A stretch of 52,943 nucleotides of DNA from Guillardia theta CCMP2712 (lineage: Eukaryota > Cryptophyceae > Pyrenomonadales > Geminigeraceae): assembly GCF_000315625.1 (NCBI RefSeq), contig NW_005434593.1, forward strand, positions 351,954-404,896. The letters run 5' to 3'. Made by a program: the position numbers and the translations under genes. The notes beneath the pieces are model-generated. The model was not told the DNA's origin. It did not search any database and saw only the letters and a list, made by a program, of their open reading frames with translations. The stretch's first letter is position 1. Every line of letters starts with the position of its first letter. Of the stretch, positions 1 to 16,182 are shown piece by piece.

Positions 1-287
1 ACAATGAATGTCCGGCGGCGATCCGGGACTCAGTCCGTCACTCGGAGCGGTCCGGGCCCGGGGCCTGCTCAGCACTGAGTTCAGGACGGGGGGGGGGGCG
101 GCCGGGCGCCGATACCGGCGGTCGCCCGATCGGCCGCGGGCCGATCATAGCGGCCTGGCGGCGGCAACCGTTCGGACTCGTCCGCCCGGCCGCCGAGCAG
201 CTGAACTCAGTGCTGAGCAGTGCGCGGATCCATCAGAAGGCTCCGAGTGACGGACTGAGTCCCGGATCGCCGCCGGACATTCATTGT
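1..287. repeat. Imperfect GC-rich palindrome with 47-bp perfect arms
   Basis: Bases 1-47 are the exact reverse complement of 241-287. Bases 65-84 are likewise the exact reverse complement of 201-220. The loop (about 85-200) is very GC-rich and contains a run of G around 88-97. The left arm begins at the window edge, so the element may extend further out. It could be a foldback (MITE-like) element or a hairpin-prone locus. No ORF with family resemblance is present. Confidence 0.85.
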
Positions 288-1920
288 AACGGCCGCACGG
301 CCGGGCCGCACGGCTGGGCGGCCCGGGCCCGGGGCCCGGTCGGCACTGTGCAACACCCGGTGACCGGGAAGTTCAGTGTGACAAGTGACTCAGAGAGCCT
401 CCCGGCGGCGACGCCGCCGGCTCACGTGCAGTGCCACCGCTGGCCTTGAGCCGGCCCGACCGGACGAGGGGTCCCTGCCCAATTGTGTCGACTACCCCTA
501 TATGAAAGGTTAAGATGGTAGGTGGTAGTGGTTTACCACCCCAGTGAAGAAGGGGGTATAGATCATAGTGACAGCAATGCTAATAATACAAATACGAGCT
601 ATTATAGTCTGCTTAAACGTATGTTTATGAGCTATTAGGTGGGATATTTAATCACTATATTGTTTATTTAACATTTTGTTGGTTAAATAAGGCTAAGTCT
701 AGCGTCCTACGTGTGAGCCGCTCCAAGGCTGTTTGGCGGCTCCACTTTCCAAATTGTAGCAAATTTTGAAATTATAACTGAATATATTTGAAATTAGTGT
801 TTATCAATCGAATAGAACTTGCCAACCTTACTGAAGCTTCTGGACCCCTAATCGACAGGGCAAGAGATTTCAGTCAATTAAAATTTTAATTGAGACTTGA
901 AAGAAAAATTATACACACCCGTGATAATTCCATCTCTTCAGAAACAAATAGTAGGGTAGGGTACTTATCGTTCACCATGGTTTCACGGCATCCTACATGC
1001 TCATGCATCCTTTCCCCAGCAATTTCGACGTCTCCCCCGCGTCTCCCTCCTCCGCCTCTCCCTCCTTCCACTGCCCCTCTCCCTACTGGACCAATCTCCT
1101 CCTCGCCCCCTCTGTCCCTCTCCTTCCTCGATCTATCGTCAAAATCCTCCTATTGCTCTCTTCCTCCTCTTTTCTGGCGTTGCACACGATAATCGTCAAC
1201 TTTTTCTGCATCTTGCTTCCAGGCTCTCCTCCTCCGTGCCAATCCCCTTAGCATTTCCTTCCCTGTGTTTCATACTACGTGCAAACTTGAAACTGCATCG
1301 AACAATCCACATCCGATCCTCGTGATTCCTTAGCTTGCTTGAGACCCTGCAGTCTTTTGCGAACCTTCATCATCACACTCCTCGTACTTTTTCTTTTCTC
1401 AACTCTCTCACTCACTCTCTCTCTCTCTCTCTTTACCAGAATCTGTATCAGCATATACTGGTTCTTGTTCTCTTCCTTGTTCTGATTCTTATTCTAACTC
1501 TTGGTCATGTTCTACCTCTGGTGCTGTTGCGTACATGCGTGCTCATGGCTCTCTCGACCTCGAATTATATTTCGCCCCAACCTTGCTGCTCGTGCTTTGC
1601 AATGTCTTCCGTCCGATGAAATTCCATCGTGTGACTTCACTATGGATCATGCTTGTCGAGTTGATCATGCTCTGTCTCCTGAACTGAGTGTAAGGACATG
1701 ACGTGGTAGATTTCATTCAAGTCTGCATACATATCACAACGACTGGAGCTTGTTGGTCGCAAGGGAACTCACATGTTACTGTCAGGTTCACACAGATCAC
1801 CCCGAGCCCAACTCAAGCGTGTCTCCGGTCGTGATTGCCAAGGAAGGAAGGGGAAACGAGGAAGCAGCGAGTGGGCAAACGCTTTATCGAACAACACTTG
1901 AATACCTTCAACAATAGGAG
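288..1920. other. Intergenic: GC-rich tail, AT-rich stretch, then pyrimidine-rich sequence
   Basis: Bases 288-480 continue the GC-rich island. Bases 480-880 are AT-rich without coding signal. Bases 1000-1250 and 1370-1510 are strongly pyrimidine-rich, with CT microsatellite patches. Short ORFs here show no domain or convincing splice pattern. The pyrimidine-rich part may belong to the 5' region of the TIM17 gene that follows. Confidence 0.5.
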
Positions 1921-2867
1921 ATGGCTGATCCTCAAGAACGAGAACCGTGTCCTCATAGAATTATAGATGATCTTGGGGGTGCCTTTGCTTTTGGGGCGGT
2001 AAGAGTGACAGTGCAGGAAAGGTAGCGGAATACGACTGACGGAGGCGATGCAGGTCGGAGGAGCCATGTTCCACTCTTTCAAGGGAGCCAGAAATGCGCC
2101 AAGAGGAGAGAGAATGGCTGGAGCCATCGAGGTGGGAAGAGAGAACAAGTTCAGCAAGGCCTTACGAGATTGTAGGCTGTGAAAGCCAACGCCCGTCGAC
2201 TTGGTGGAAGCTTTGCTGTTTGGGGAGGCTTGTTCTCTACGTTCGATTGCTGTTTCATCGCTATAAGGAGCAAGGAAGATCCCTACAACTCAATCGTGAG
2301 TGGATGCCTTGTCTGCTGAATCCTCCCCCCCCCCCGCCCCCCGGACCAGTTATTCCTTCGTCGTCCTGCTGGTCGATTTCTGAACTCGTTGTGTGATGGA
2401 GACGTGCACAGATGTCCGGCTTCTGTACAGGAGCAGTCTTGGCATCCAGAGGAGGAGTAAGCATGTGAACTTTGCGCTGAGACCTGGTAACATGGAACAG
2501 GCGTCGGCCGCCATGAAGGCCGGATTCGTCGGAGGAGTCATCCTTGCGGTTATCGAGGGACTCAATGTCGCAATCACGAGGATCATGAACAATCTCCCGC
2601 AAGAGCCCGTCGGTCCTCCCCCCAAAGGCTCGGACGATTCCCAGCAGATTGCGGTACCTCCTCGCCCTCCCCCCTTGACGATGGATCCCTCACGTGCTGC
2701 TTTAGCAGGAGGAGATCCCCTGGTGGGCCAAGTGGCTGGGGACCCCAGAACAGAAGGCCAAGGTTGACTTCTCCGACCCCAAGGAGGTGATGCCACCATC
2801 GGCTCGAGACCTCCCTGACAGCTTCTCAGATGGATGCGTCCCCCGGGTTTGCGGGAGGAAGGGATGA
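1921..2867 (+). CDS. TIM17: Mitochondrial import inner membrane translocase subunit TIM17
   Basis: TIM17 is a core subunit of the TIM23 presequence translocase in the mitochondrial inner membrane. The model is join(1921..1998,2054..2131,2176..2295,2412..2456,2501..2653,2706..2867), about 211 aa, with all phases matching. Start ATG 1921 gives [20 protein letters not shown], matching the family N-terminus. Family motifs follow in order: [17 protein letters not shown] (exon 2), [19 protein letters not shown] (exon 3), [14 protein letters not shown] (exon 4) and the fourth membrane helix [15 protein letters not shown] (exon 5). Introns are 44-116 nt, GT-AG. Exon 6 encodes a hydrophilic tail containing [15 protein letters not shown]. 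Two further in-phase exons may extend the tail (see 2970-3147). Family call is firm; the exact 3' end is not. Confidence 0.93.
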
Positions 2868-2969
2868 CTTTGCTCAATCGGAGAAGGTGGGGGAGGGGGA
2901 GGAGGAGGAGGAGGAGCGAGTATTGATGGATCCTGACGTTCTTGGTAGAAATGGTCTTCACCCCTTGAG

Positions 2970-3147
2970 AATCAAGTGGACGCCAAGCAGGTCTACATGC
3001 TGATTCGAGGCCATATGTTTGCCGGCCTGCAGGTGAGGGTTGGAAGGAGCTTCGCCTACCTGTGATGGGGATGAGGACACTTGACGATAGTGGCAGGAGG
3101 GAAACGTGCGGTCCAGGTTCTCATACATCCCGCACTCTCGCGAGTAG
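2970..3147 (+). CDS. Possible extra 3' exons of TIM17
   Basis: Two segments could continue the gene if a donor is used inside its sixth exon. Bases 2970-3032 encode NQVDAKQVYMLIRGHMFAGL plus Q and are followed by a GTGAGG donor. Bases 3097-3147 follow a TGGCAG acceptor and encode EGNVRSRFSYIPHSRE with a stop. Both are phase 0, and exon 6 offers phase-0 donors near 2840-2855. Whether both 3' ends are used cannot be decided from sequence alone. Confidence 0.4.
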
Positions 3148-3940
3148 CTGAGGGAAGATGAAGAACAGCGAATAGAAGATAGACGAGCTGAGAAGAATAA
3201 GGGGGGACCAGTGCAAGGTCCTGATGGTTAGCAGGTCAAAGCCTCCTAGGTAGTCCAAGATATATCATTGAGTGGAGCTTGATGCTGAGAAAAAATCATC
3301 TGTTGTATGTGCTCGGGTGAGTTCTTCATACAGTCTCACCGTTTCGCATTAAGTCGCTCAGACATGTTTTTCGGTCGGCCCAGCGCACTTGAAACCTGTT
3401 GAATTAACTGATCAATTGTCAATCGCCGCAGCCGCTGAAAGGCCGGGCCAGCCTCAGTGGACCCCGGCGTTGACAATGAGCGATGAACACCGTCGGCCCG
3501 GCCCGAGGTACTTACCGTGGCAGTACTCGGAGTCTCAGTCTCACTCACCGTCGCGGGCACGCCCGTGCAGTGGTGATCAATGAGTGTGCGGCCCGGAGCC
3601 CGGGCCGCTGCCAGTACCCGGTAGCCTAGTACGATGCCACGGTGGTTGAACGCCGAGCCTCATGGCTCAGCGGCTCCCGTTCACCCGGCCGGCGGGAAGC
3701 CGCTGGAAGATCTCCCCGGGAGATCTGACCGACTCTGGGACTGAACGGGAGGGAAGGTCCGCACCCGGTGACCTGTAGAGGAGGCCGCCGGGCTTGACCG
3801 TGCCGCCTGACACTGTCGCCGCGCCACAGCCTCCGGCCATACGGCGAGAAGACTCTCCGAAAAAGACAGAGAGAACCAACCCTCATCCTGCCGACTGCTA
3901 ACTTGAAATCAGTACGAGGACAAACAGGAGAGTAGAGGAG
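3148..3940. other. Intergenic with second GC-rich island
   Basis: Bases 3148-3340 show nothing recognisable. Bases 3341-3890 form a GC-rich island full of CCGG, GGCC and GTCACTG-like words. It resembles in texture the islands at 1-480, 34.36-34.49 kb and 40.13-40.73 kb. No long inverted arm like that at the left edge was found, and no protein family was recognised in any frame. Confidence 0.5.
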
Positions 3941-6050
3941 GCTGAGTCACTACTTGTAGGCGATCGGTTGAATTTCTGGGGGACCTGAAAAGGGTTGGTG
4001 TGGTAAAGATGAGAGGCTCTATTGTCAAAGTGCCCCGGAAATGAGGGGCATGCTAGCAAGAGGAGCAATGTCGACTACCGGTAGTTTTCTCTGCAAGGAC
4101 CCGGTCTGGCATAATTGGCTCTTGACGATCAGGTGTCACACAAAATCTGCTCGTGGTACGGATGAGGCAAGCGGGGGGCTGCCGTCGGACATGCCTGAGG
4201 ACCAGGTACTATAGGCCCTAGGTGGGGTGCCAGTGGCATGGTCATCATTCCTAGTGGGTAGGGTGGCGTGGCAGTGGGCGCCAATTATCATCGGACGATG
4301 GGTGGGCACTATCCCTTCTGGAGAGTGGGGTGGTACGGTGCCGGCCTATTTCATTTTTTTTAGGGAACCTTGAGGGAGAATCAGGGGGGTGGCGGCAGAC
4401 CGGGTAGTGAATGTTGGGGGGGAGGCCCGGGGGGTCCCATCAGTCATCATTACCAGACTAGGGGTTCTCTCTTTTCTCTACAATGGGTTTTTATTGTTAT
4501 TGTTCCTATAATAGTAATAATAATGTGCACCTGTTGCACGAAGCCTCCGAGTAACTTAAGACAACAGACATTGGGGGTCTTTGGGGGGTCAAATAGGGGG
4601 TAGTGGTACTGGGTCTTGACCGAGATGACTAGAGCAATCTGTGATCGCCGCGGCCCAGAATCAACAGGACCGGTCATGGGACCGATGGTCAGAGAGGGGG
4701 TGAGGGTGCAGAATCTGGTAGTTAACAGTTGTTAATGTGTGAGGGGTGGTCAAGGGTAATAAAAAAGGTTACTACTGTTGACGAGGTACGATCGGTGACG
4801 AGCGTGCAGGGGTACCCCTAGAAAAAGAACCACCTCCACGGTATAAGGAAGGGTACAAACGATGCCATCCGGTACTATGTGGCCACAGGGGTCCAATTTT
4901 GGTGAAAATAATTGCCATGGGAGGGGTACTAGTGGGAGAGATGTACCAGTGGATACGGTCCTAGGATCGCCCGAGGTCCGGAGCTTGCCAGAGGCAGACA
5001 TATATTTGAGTTAGAGGGTGGGATAAAACGGGTCGAAGGTAAATTTGGGGGTGGGGTGGATGAGGAGGAGGGTACGACCAAGGGGGTCGTCGGCGCGGTA
5101 GTGTAGGAGAAGAAGGGAAGGGGGTCACGGTTTGCAGTAGTCATCAACTTTCATCACTCGCTTTCCTACCACACAGAGGGCAGGACTACCGGGTGGAGTG
5201 TCATAACAGTGTCTGGATCAGTACAGGGGTAGGTGGGCTGACGTATGTTCTAGGGGACGGTGGGGTGAATTTCAATTGTAAAAATTTGGTTGCTGTATCA
5301 CCCTACCGGGTATTTACACGGAAAGTGGACGGGTTATCAGGAATGGATAGAGATGGTGGGTCCCTTTTGAAACTAATTCGGGGAGGGTAGGAGGGTGCCT
5401 AGTGCCCGAGGTGCGTATTAGACTACCCTATCCTATGAGCCATTATTCACTGGGGCCTGCCGAATTGGCGTAATTTTTTGGCCTTTTCATAATCTATAGT
5501 GTGGGGTAGGGTACCAGCATATCAGTGGGGTGGCGGAAAAAAAAATTTATCGGTGGAGTCATCAGCGACAGGGAGCCAGGGGTCATTGGTAAGTACTAGT
5601 AGTGGAACAGTGTCAAGAAAGGGGGTGGGGGTACAGGCACGAAAGGGAATAGGGATCGATGGAGGCAATCCCAGGGGTGTAGGTCAGAAAGGGTGGAATC
5701 AACCCTTCAGGATCCTTGAGCAAATCTGGTAGATGCACGGGTACAGAAACTTTGGATATGGTGGGGTGGGCGAATGTTAAATTCAAGGGGGTAAGGCAAG
5801 ATTTTTAGATGGGGGTGGGGGTAGTAGGCAGTACATACCGTTCCATGTTCGAAGTGAAAAACCAGATATGGTGGGGTGTCATAGCCGACGCAGGGGGTAG
5901 TGGAAGTAGAGGGGGTAGTGCGTCAGGCTAGCAGGGGGTTGGAGGATACGAGGATATTTAAGAAGAGGGGTCATTCTGATCCAAAGATAGAGAAGGGGGT
6001 ACTTTTAGGCAGAAATCATGGATTTTAGTATGGTGGGGAGTCAGTAGTGT
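3941..6050. repeat. G-rich degenerate GGGTA/GGGGT tract on the + strand
   Basis: About 2 kb has a strong strand bias, with words such as GGGTA, GGGGTAG and GTGGGGTG recurring at irregular spacing, as in 4255-4440, 5030-5110, 5600-5640 and 5760-5950. No fixed period is seen, so this is a degenerate simple-sequence region and not a clean satellite. Short ORFs inside are fortuitous. The tract at 9.6-10.7 kb has the same words on the opposite strand. Confidence 0.6.
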
Positions 6051-6909
6051 GGCTGAGAACGGGTGGGGTTGACGAAACTAAATCAGATACAGAAAGGATC
6101 AAGGGTTGGGTCTTTCGATTGGGTCTGACTGAAATTGGGGGGGTAGGGGTGGGTACCCCAGCGGTCATAAACCGACCCAAAGACGGCACGATGCTGTGAT
6201 GGGGCAAGGGGAGAGTGAGGCGGTGGCTGACTGTTAAGAAAGTAGCAGCGATGGCATTCAAGACGAGAGCTGTAGAGAACAGTAAGGCGATGTCCTTAGC
6301 GAAGATTGCTGCTGGAAAGCTGATCATACAGAGAGATTGTAAGAGACGCTTGAACGAAGAAGTGTAGTGGAGAAACAATGATTGCAGGAAAAGTGGACTG
6401 GAATGAAGAATATTTGTGGAATAATGGCAGACGCCACATGAACAACAATCTGATGATAAAGTTAAGTATAGGAAGATGAAACATTGTGGGAAACATGCAG
6501 GCAAGGCTGCAAGAGCGAACCAAGTTGGAAGCAATTTGGTTAGTTGGGAGCTAGGAAAAATTGGAATGTCAAACTGGTAGTTGTATTTCTCAAGGGGCTG
6601 AGCTTTTTATGTGTTTATGAGGTTTTGATTGGTAAGTATGAATTGTGAATGTTCTGTGCAAGGAGATATTTCTCATGAAAGTTTCAAGAATTTATTGATT
6701 TCGAAGGTTCGTACATGAAATGTTTTCCTGAGCAGCCAGCAGTGAGCAGGCAGGATAGTATTATGCATACAGTGGGATTCAAAGAAGCTAATATCGCAGA
6801 GAGATGTAGGTATGGATTGAAGGGTAAAAGAATGTGATCCAAAATGAAGGTGGTACAGTTGAAGGCAATGTACTTGTAGAGCAGAGGCCATACCAATCAT
6901 GTTAGTCTC
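6051..6909. other. Intergenic
   Basis: The G-bias fades after about 6150. An open stretch near 6190-6358 reads into the short peptide MAFKTRAVENSKAM and beyond but has no recognisable partner exons. I see no RNA gene and no other coding evidence. This stretch precedes the orphan gene and may hold its promoter. Confidence 0.4.
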
Positions 6910-8615
6910 ATGAAACTAACCCGCTGCCTTAGCAATTGCTCTCATGGAGCTTGGGATCTAAACGTGGGTCTAGCTGTCCGACGATACTCTTTTTCAAAAC
7001 TTGAGATCATGGGAAGACCTGTCGCTTCAGAAGAGAACAAGCAGCTCGGCCTCTGCTTTGCTCATGCGGTATCTGCAGCCTATCTCGAGTGTTCAGTGCC
7101 ATGACTGTACTCTGATAGGTCACCGCACCCTCAGAGGATCCTGCGTCCGTCGTAGCTCGGTCAGGCAGGCTCTGTATCTTCGCAGCTCTGGAAGAATGTT
7201 GCCCAAGTTCTATCCGAAATCCAACTTCGGCCAAGGGACGGCGCGGCCTCACCATGATTGAATTCAACAAGTCTTTAGAGAGAGCCGGGTTCCGAAAGAT
7301 GCGAGATCGCAGGATTGATGCTGCAACAAGACAGGAGGATCCAACGGGAGGTGAGAGAGGCCATTCTTGTTCATGTCGTGTGCTGATCGTATTGCAAGCC
7401 GGCCTCTGCTTGTTCAGCTTTCGCCAATGGAAGAACCCAGACGACGAATCTAAGAAATGGGACCTCTTCAAGAGCTGGGAGTACCTTGTCGAAACATTTC
7501 CTCATTTTGGCGCGGAATGCAACTGGGAAAAATTCCTCTCTGTGTGCAAAAGATACGAAGAGGGATGGAAGCCATACTCGGGAGCAGGAAGAAAGATGGT
7601 CAAAGTCGTTGTAGCAGATAGAAAGAACAGCAATAAGAGCAAACCAAAAACCAACATGAACCAACAACATGGAAATCCATCAGTGCTGCGACCGCTGCAG
7701 TGGCATTCTCTACAAATGAACTCATGGATGGAAAACATCTCTGGCTTGCAATCACGGATCGGACCTGCGGATAGCTCTATTGTCAACTGTCTAGGAGTAA
7801 GATGAGATCATACGACGAGAGAGAATTCTGATATCAGTGTGAGCAGGGGACAGCAGATCTTTCAAAGTTTCAACTGCGTGATCCGAAGTTCGTCAAACCG
7901 GATGGCAGGGAAGACAAGGCGAACACCTCCAACATGCTGGAGTTACTCGCAGCAGCAGGAGCAGCACTGGGAACGATCAGTTCAAAGACAGATCAGGTGA
8001 CGTTGTCTGACTGGTACCTCCAAGTATTGACGTACCTTTTTCCCTTGAAGCAGCATGGTGTGATCAAACCAGAGGCCCAACACCCTGCTCTTGTTCGAAC
8101 CAAGAACGAAAAGCCACAACCCACAACTTCACAGATCAGAGCTCCCTGGACACCAGGAATTGCTGGCAAGCAGAATCAAGGTTTGCTTTGTAGCTTATTG
8201 GATACTCCCTATGTGACTCTCCTCAGGGTTTCTACCAAGTCAAGGCGAGGGCTCATCGTCATTTCTGAAAGTGCCTTCGACGCGATCGTTGACTTCCGTT
8301 GTCCAATGTCTGCCGACCAAGACAGCAGACAAGAACATGAAGGAGCACATGGAAAATCCCAAAGGGATCCGAGTTTCCGATCTCCTGGCCCATGACGGAG
8401 GCAACCTGCCCCTGAAGAGAGATAGACAAGAAACGGTGAAGCTTGCTGTCACTGCTGCACTTGCTGACATCCTGCAGCAGGACAAGGATCTCAACATAGA
8501 AGACAAACAACTTCATAAAGCCATCAAGCTCGCTTGTGGCCCACACAACAAAAGCAAGTCAGGTCTAGACCCCCTGCTTCACCTCTGGGAGCAGGCGAAC
8601 ATAGTTGGATTGTGA
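6910..8615 (+). CDS. Orphan four-exon protein, unknown function
   Basis: I do not recognise this protein. The model is join(6910..7068,7119..7796,7847..8180,8227..8615), 519 aa, with consistent phases and GT-AG introns of 46-50 nt. The first 30 residues are basic and hydroxylated, compatible with an organelle presequence, and MGRPVASEENKQLGLCFAHA follows. The middle is basic and rich in W, K and E (FRQWKNPDDESKKWDLFKSW; CNWEKFLSVCKRYEEGWKPY) and looks like a folded helical domain. The C-terminus is helical and charged (TAALADILQQDKDLNIEDKQ) and ends LLHLWEQANIVGL. The LCFAHA patch recalls the nucleophile region of papain-like cysteine peptidases, but no downstream His/Asn motif was identified, so that reading is weak. 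Codon use resembles the neighbouring genes. Confidence 0.65.
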
Positions 8616-9070
8616 TTGCTTTACATGATTGCACACGAGTCAAATTAGTTTAGAACTTCTAGTAATGTAATGGAAAGTGAAATCAAGAGTGAAGTGGAAG
8701 AAGCGTGCGGACTTATGTCTGGCCCCGGAAGAGAAATGTTACTTTCGTACACGAGCGATAGATAACAGAAGCGGCACTTGACATTTGGATGGGAAAAGAA
8801 GATTCGGAGACAGCAAATGGGTCGATGAACTATAAGCAAAGAGTGAGAACAGGAACATGATACTGCAACGTCGACAGTTGAAACTCGTTCTCAAGTGCAG
8901 CATCGACCGAAGAATCACATTTCACAAGGATATGTAGATGCGAAAGTAAAACCTAGAATTTACCATAAGAAGCAGATGTGCAATGAACGGAATGATAAAA
9001 TCGGTTGCTGGAAATATCTCTGGATGAAAACAACAAATCTATTACTCAGACTTTATTGAAAGCCAATAAT
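8616..9070. other. Intergenic
   Basis: This is the 3' flank of the orphan gene. No coding or RNA signal is recognised. Confidence 0.4.
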
Positions 9071-9237
9071 TTAATAGCCACGGGCAGCCATGCGCTGCTG
9101 GTTGTTGGCAGGGGGCTCATCGTTGGAGTCGATGACGGTGTTGGGGGTAACACCGTTGGCGTTGTGAGGCTCAGCCCAGGTGTTGATGGTGTTGACGTCA
9201 TCGAGCATGGTCATGGCGAGGAGAGCGAACATCTTCC
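9071..9237 (-). CDS. Terminal exon, inverted copy 1 (unknown protein)
   Basis: Read on the minus strand, a TATCAG acceptor is followed by an exon starting at 9237. It encodes KMFALLAMTMLDDVNTINTW, then an Asn/Pro-rich segment ending MAARGY and a TAA stop at 9071-9073. The same exon occurs on the + strand at 11122-11287 and differs only at the last Tyr codon and at the 5' edge (GG versus G before AAG). No upstream exon could be identified on the minus strand within 9.24-9.6 kb. The hydrophobic start could be the end of a membrane helix. The family is unrecognised. It could be a pseudo-exon left by an inverted duplication. Confidence 0.5.
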
Positions 9238-9589
9238 CTGATACAACGGGTCAGCAAATGCTACGAAAGTCGTGAAATATCTGCTCTATACACAATAGAA
9301 CATCACAAGATGAGAATGGTTTGTAGTGTGATCACCGAGCGTGTTCATGTGTGAAAAACCGAATCAATTTTGTTTGAAAAAATATCCATCCATTCAGTGT
9401 TCAATGGCTGCATTCGAACCAAACGCAAACAAGAAAATTGACACAAATATCACAGTAGCATAGAGGGACGCTAATTTTTGACGAACAAGTGTCAAGGAGA
9501 AGGAGAATTCATCTCCACGCGATCGTCAAGCATGCAAAGGAGGCGTGGCGGGAAGCGCCATTACCTGAGTTTGCCTCTCCTCCTGTCTC

Positions 9590-10690
9590 TCCGAGGCAAC
9601 TAAAGCCCCTCCCCCGAAATAGAACACGAAAAAAAAATAACCCCCACCCCAAAATGTTCCACACCCTACCCTTGGGAAGCCCTAGATCTGACATCCCCTA
9701 GTTTGCGAATCCACCAGTAGATTGAGTACCTTCCCCCTCTTTATCACCCCTCATGTTCGCCTCTACATTACCCCTTACTACTTGTCATACCCCTCTAATT
9801 GAACAGCTCTGCTAATCGGACCCCACCATGCTACTTTGAACCCCCAGATTTCGTTCAATCTGTCTACCCTACCCCTCTGTGTAGGTCCTCCTTTCTGATT
9901 GCCCACCCACCGTGATAATGGTACTACCGTTCTCACTACCCCCTGGTCCTACCACATTTAACCCACCCTACAGACTCTTTCCCCCACCTATTCACTTCAT
10001 ACACAAGCTCCGTGCTTCACCCATGGTCCACAGAACTTGATCAATTACCCCTTGAAACCGCCTGGAAAATAGGGGTAGAATGTTTCGGGGTCAAGATGCT
10101 TCAGCTTCCAGTTCAGTTTGAGACTGAGCTCAAATCTCAGTAGTAAATTTCGTGTATTGAGTATGAGCCCCCAATCTATTTCTATCCCTACCCTACCAAT
10201 CAGACTATTCTTCCATGGACCCTATCTTGATACTACCAACACACCGGTACTCCAACATACCCTACCTAGGAACATCAAAAAATGGTGCTGTACCCCTACA
10301 AATATAAACAGAAACACCCCACCCATCCTCCACACCCCTTTGTTCTATTTCGGGCAGTGCTACCCGAATAAGACTGGGACCCACCCCACCTATACCATAC
10401 TTGTTAAATAAAGTACCCACCCGTTTCCTCAAGTACCCCTGGTCTGAGATGGTATTACCCAGCACAAATCCTGTCTCCATCCGACGGTATCGGCAACCAC
10501 CCCTTCAAACCCAGGCACTACCCAGGCATTCTAGAGCCAATTTTGGTTACCCACCCCATTGTTGAAACAGACAAAATATGGGGTGAGGTAGTTCACCCCA
10601 CAGGCCTGTTTCCCTCACCAATCTACAGAAATGGTTGGAGAAAGAAGGGGTGGTGATAGAGTTCGGAGGGTGGGGGGGTGTTGAGGGTGG
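9590..10690. repeat. C-rich degenerate CCCCTACC tract on the + strand
   Basis: About 1.1 kb is dominated by ACCCC, CCCACC and TACCC words (for example 9720-9780, 9940-9990, 10180-10350). This is the complement of the vocabulary of the 3.9-6.0 kb tract, so the two blocks lie in inverted orientation. The tract sits between the two inverted terminal exons. No reading frame in it is convincing. Confidence 0.6.
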
Positions 10691-11121
10691 TCTTCTACTT
10701 ATAGGGCCGGGCGAGGAGTTTGAGGTATCAAAGGTGAGACCTGATCATATTCCATGCTGTTGCCCTGCGTTATATCCGAACAGCTCCTGCTCTTCCTCCT
10801 CTCATGCTCCAACACAAGCACTTCCATCTCACATGCTCTGTTTGCTCTACCCCTGCATTCAGCCCTTCGAATGGTTGCTGTGAATCCCTCCTGTATCTGC
10901 GCCAGGAAATGTACTCGCATGGGAAATGTTGTGTTTGTGGGAGGAAGTGGTGGATAGGCACACTTGTACATCTGTTGGAGTGCAGCGGTGAATGAGAACA
11001 TCAACAGCACGATTATCTCATCAATTTTGAATGTGAATACGATGGAGAGATGAGAGGAGAGGGTCCATTGAAGAGTTGTTCTACATGTGATTACGTGCAC
11101 GATATTGACTCTAGTTTGCAG

Positions 11122-11287
11122 GAAGATGTTCGCTCTCCTCGCCATGACCATGCTCGATGACGTCAACACCATCAACACCTGGGCTGAGCCTCACAACGCC
11201 AACGGTGTTACCCCCAACACCGTCATCGACTCCAACGATGAGCCCCCTGCCAACAACCAGCAGCGCATGGCTGCCCGTGGCTACTAA
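11122..11287 (+). CDS. Terminal exon, inverted copy 2 (unknown protein)
   Basis: A TTTGCAG acceptor ending at 11121 is followed by GAAGATGTTCGC and an open frame that ends MAARGY-TAA at 11285-11287. It is the inverted twin of the exon at 9071-9237, identical over about 155 bp. Upstream sequence (10.69-11.12 kb) gives no clear partner exon. It lies 112 bp from the convergent stop of the helicase gene. The near identity implies a recent duplication or gene conversion, or a palindromic arrangement under selection. Confidence 0.5.
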
Positions 11288-11379
11288 ACGTCTAAAGGAG
11301 ATTGCTTCCATGTAATTGCACTATTTTTCAATGAAACTTAAAACATCATTTCATGTCCCAGCAACATGCAGTTGCAACC

Positions 11380-11385
11380 TTTATT
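11380..11385 (-). terminator. Poly(A) signal of the HELQ-type gene
   Basis: TTTATT on + is AATAAA on the coding strand, 14 nt after the helicase stop codon. Confidence 0.6.
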
Positions 11386-11398
11386 AACACATGTGAAA

Positions 11399-16182
<4,784 letters not shown>

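Noticed and set aside
2350-2961. 203-codon minus strand frame
   Set aside because: Antisense to TIM17 exons 4-6.
7007-7100. Papain-like cysteine peptidase call for the orphan gene
   Set aside because: Only a short LCFAHA resemblance. The matching His and Asn motifs were not found, so no function was assigned.
9071-9237. Third helix of a light-harvesting protein
   Set aside because: The hydrophobic start (KMFALLAMTML) is suggestive, but the chlorophyll-binding E-x-x-N/H-x-R motif is absent.
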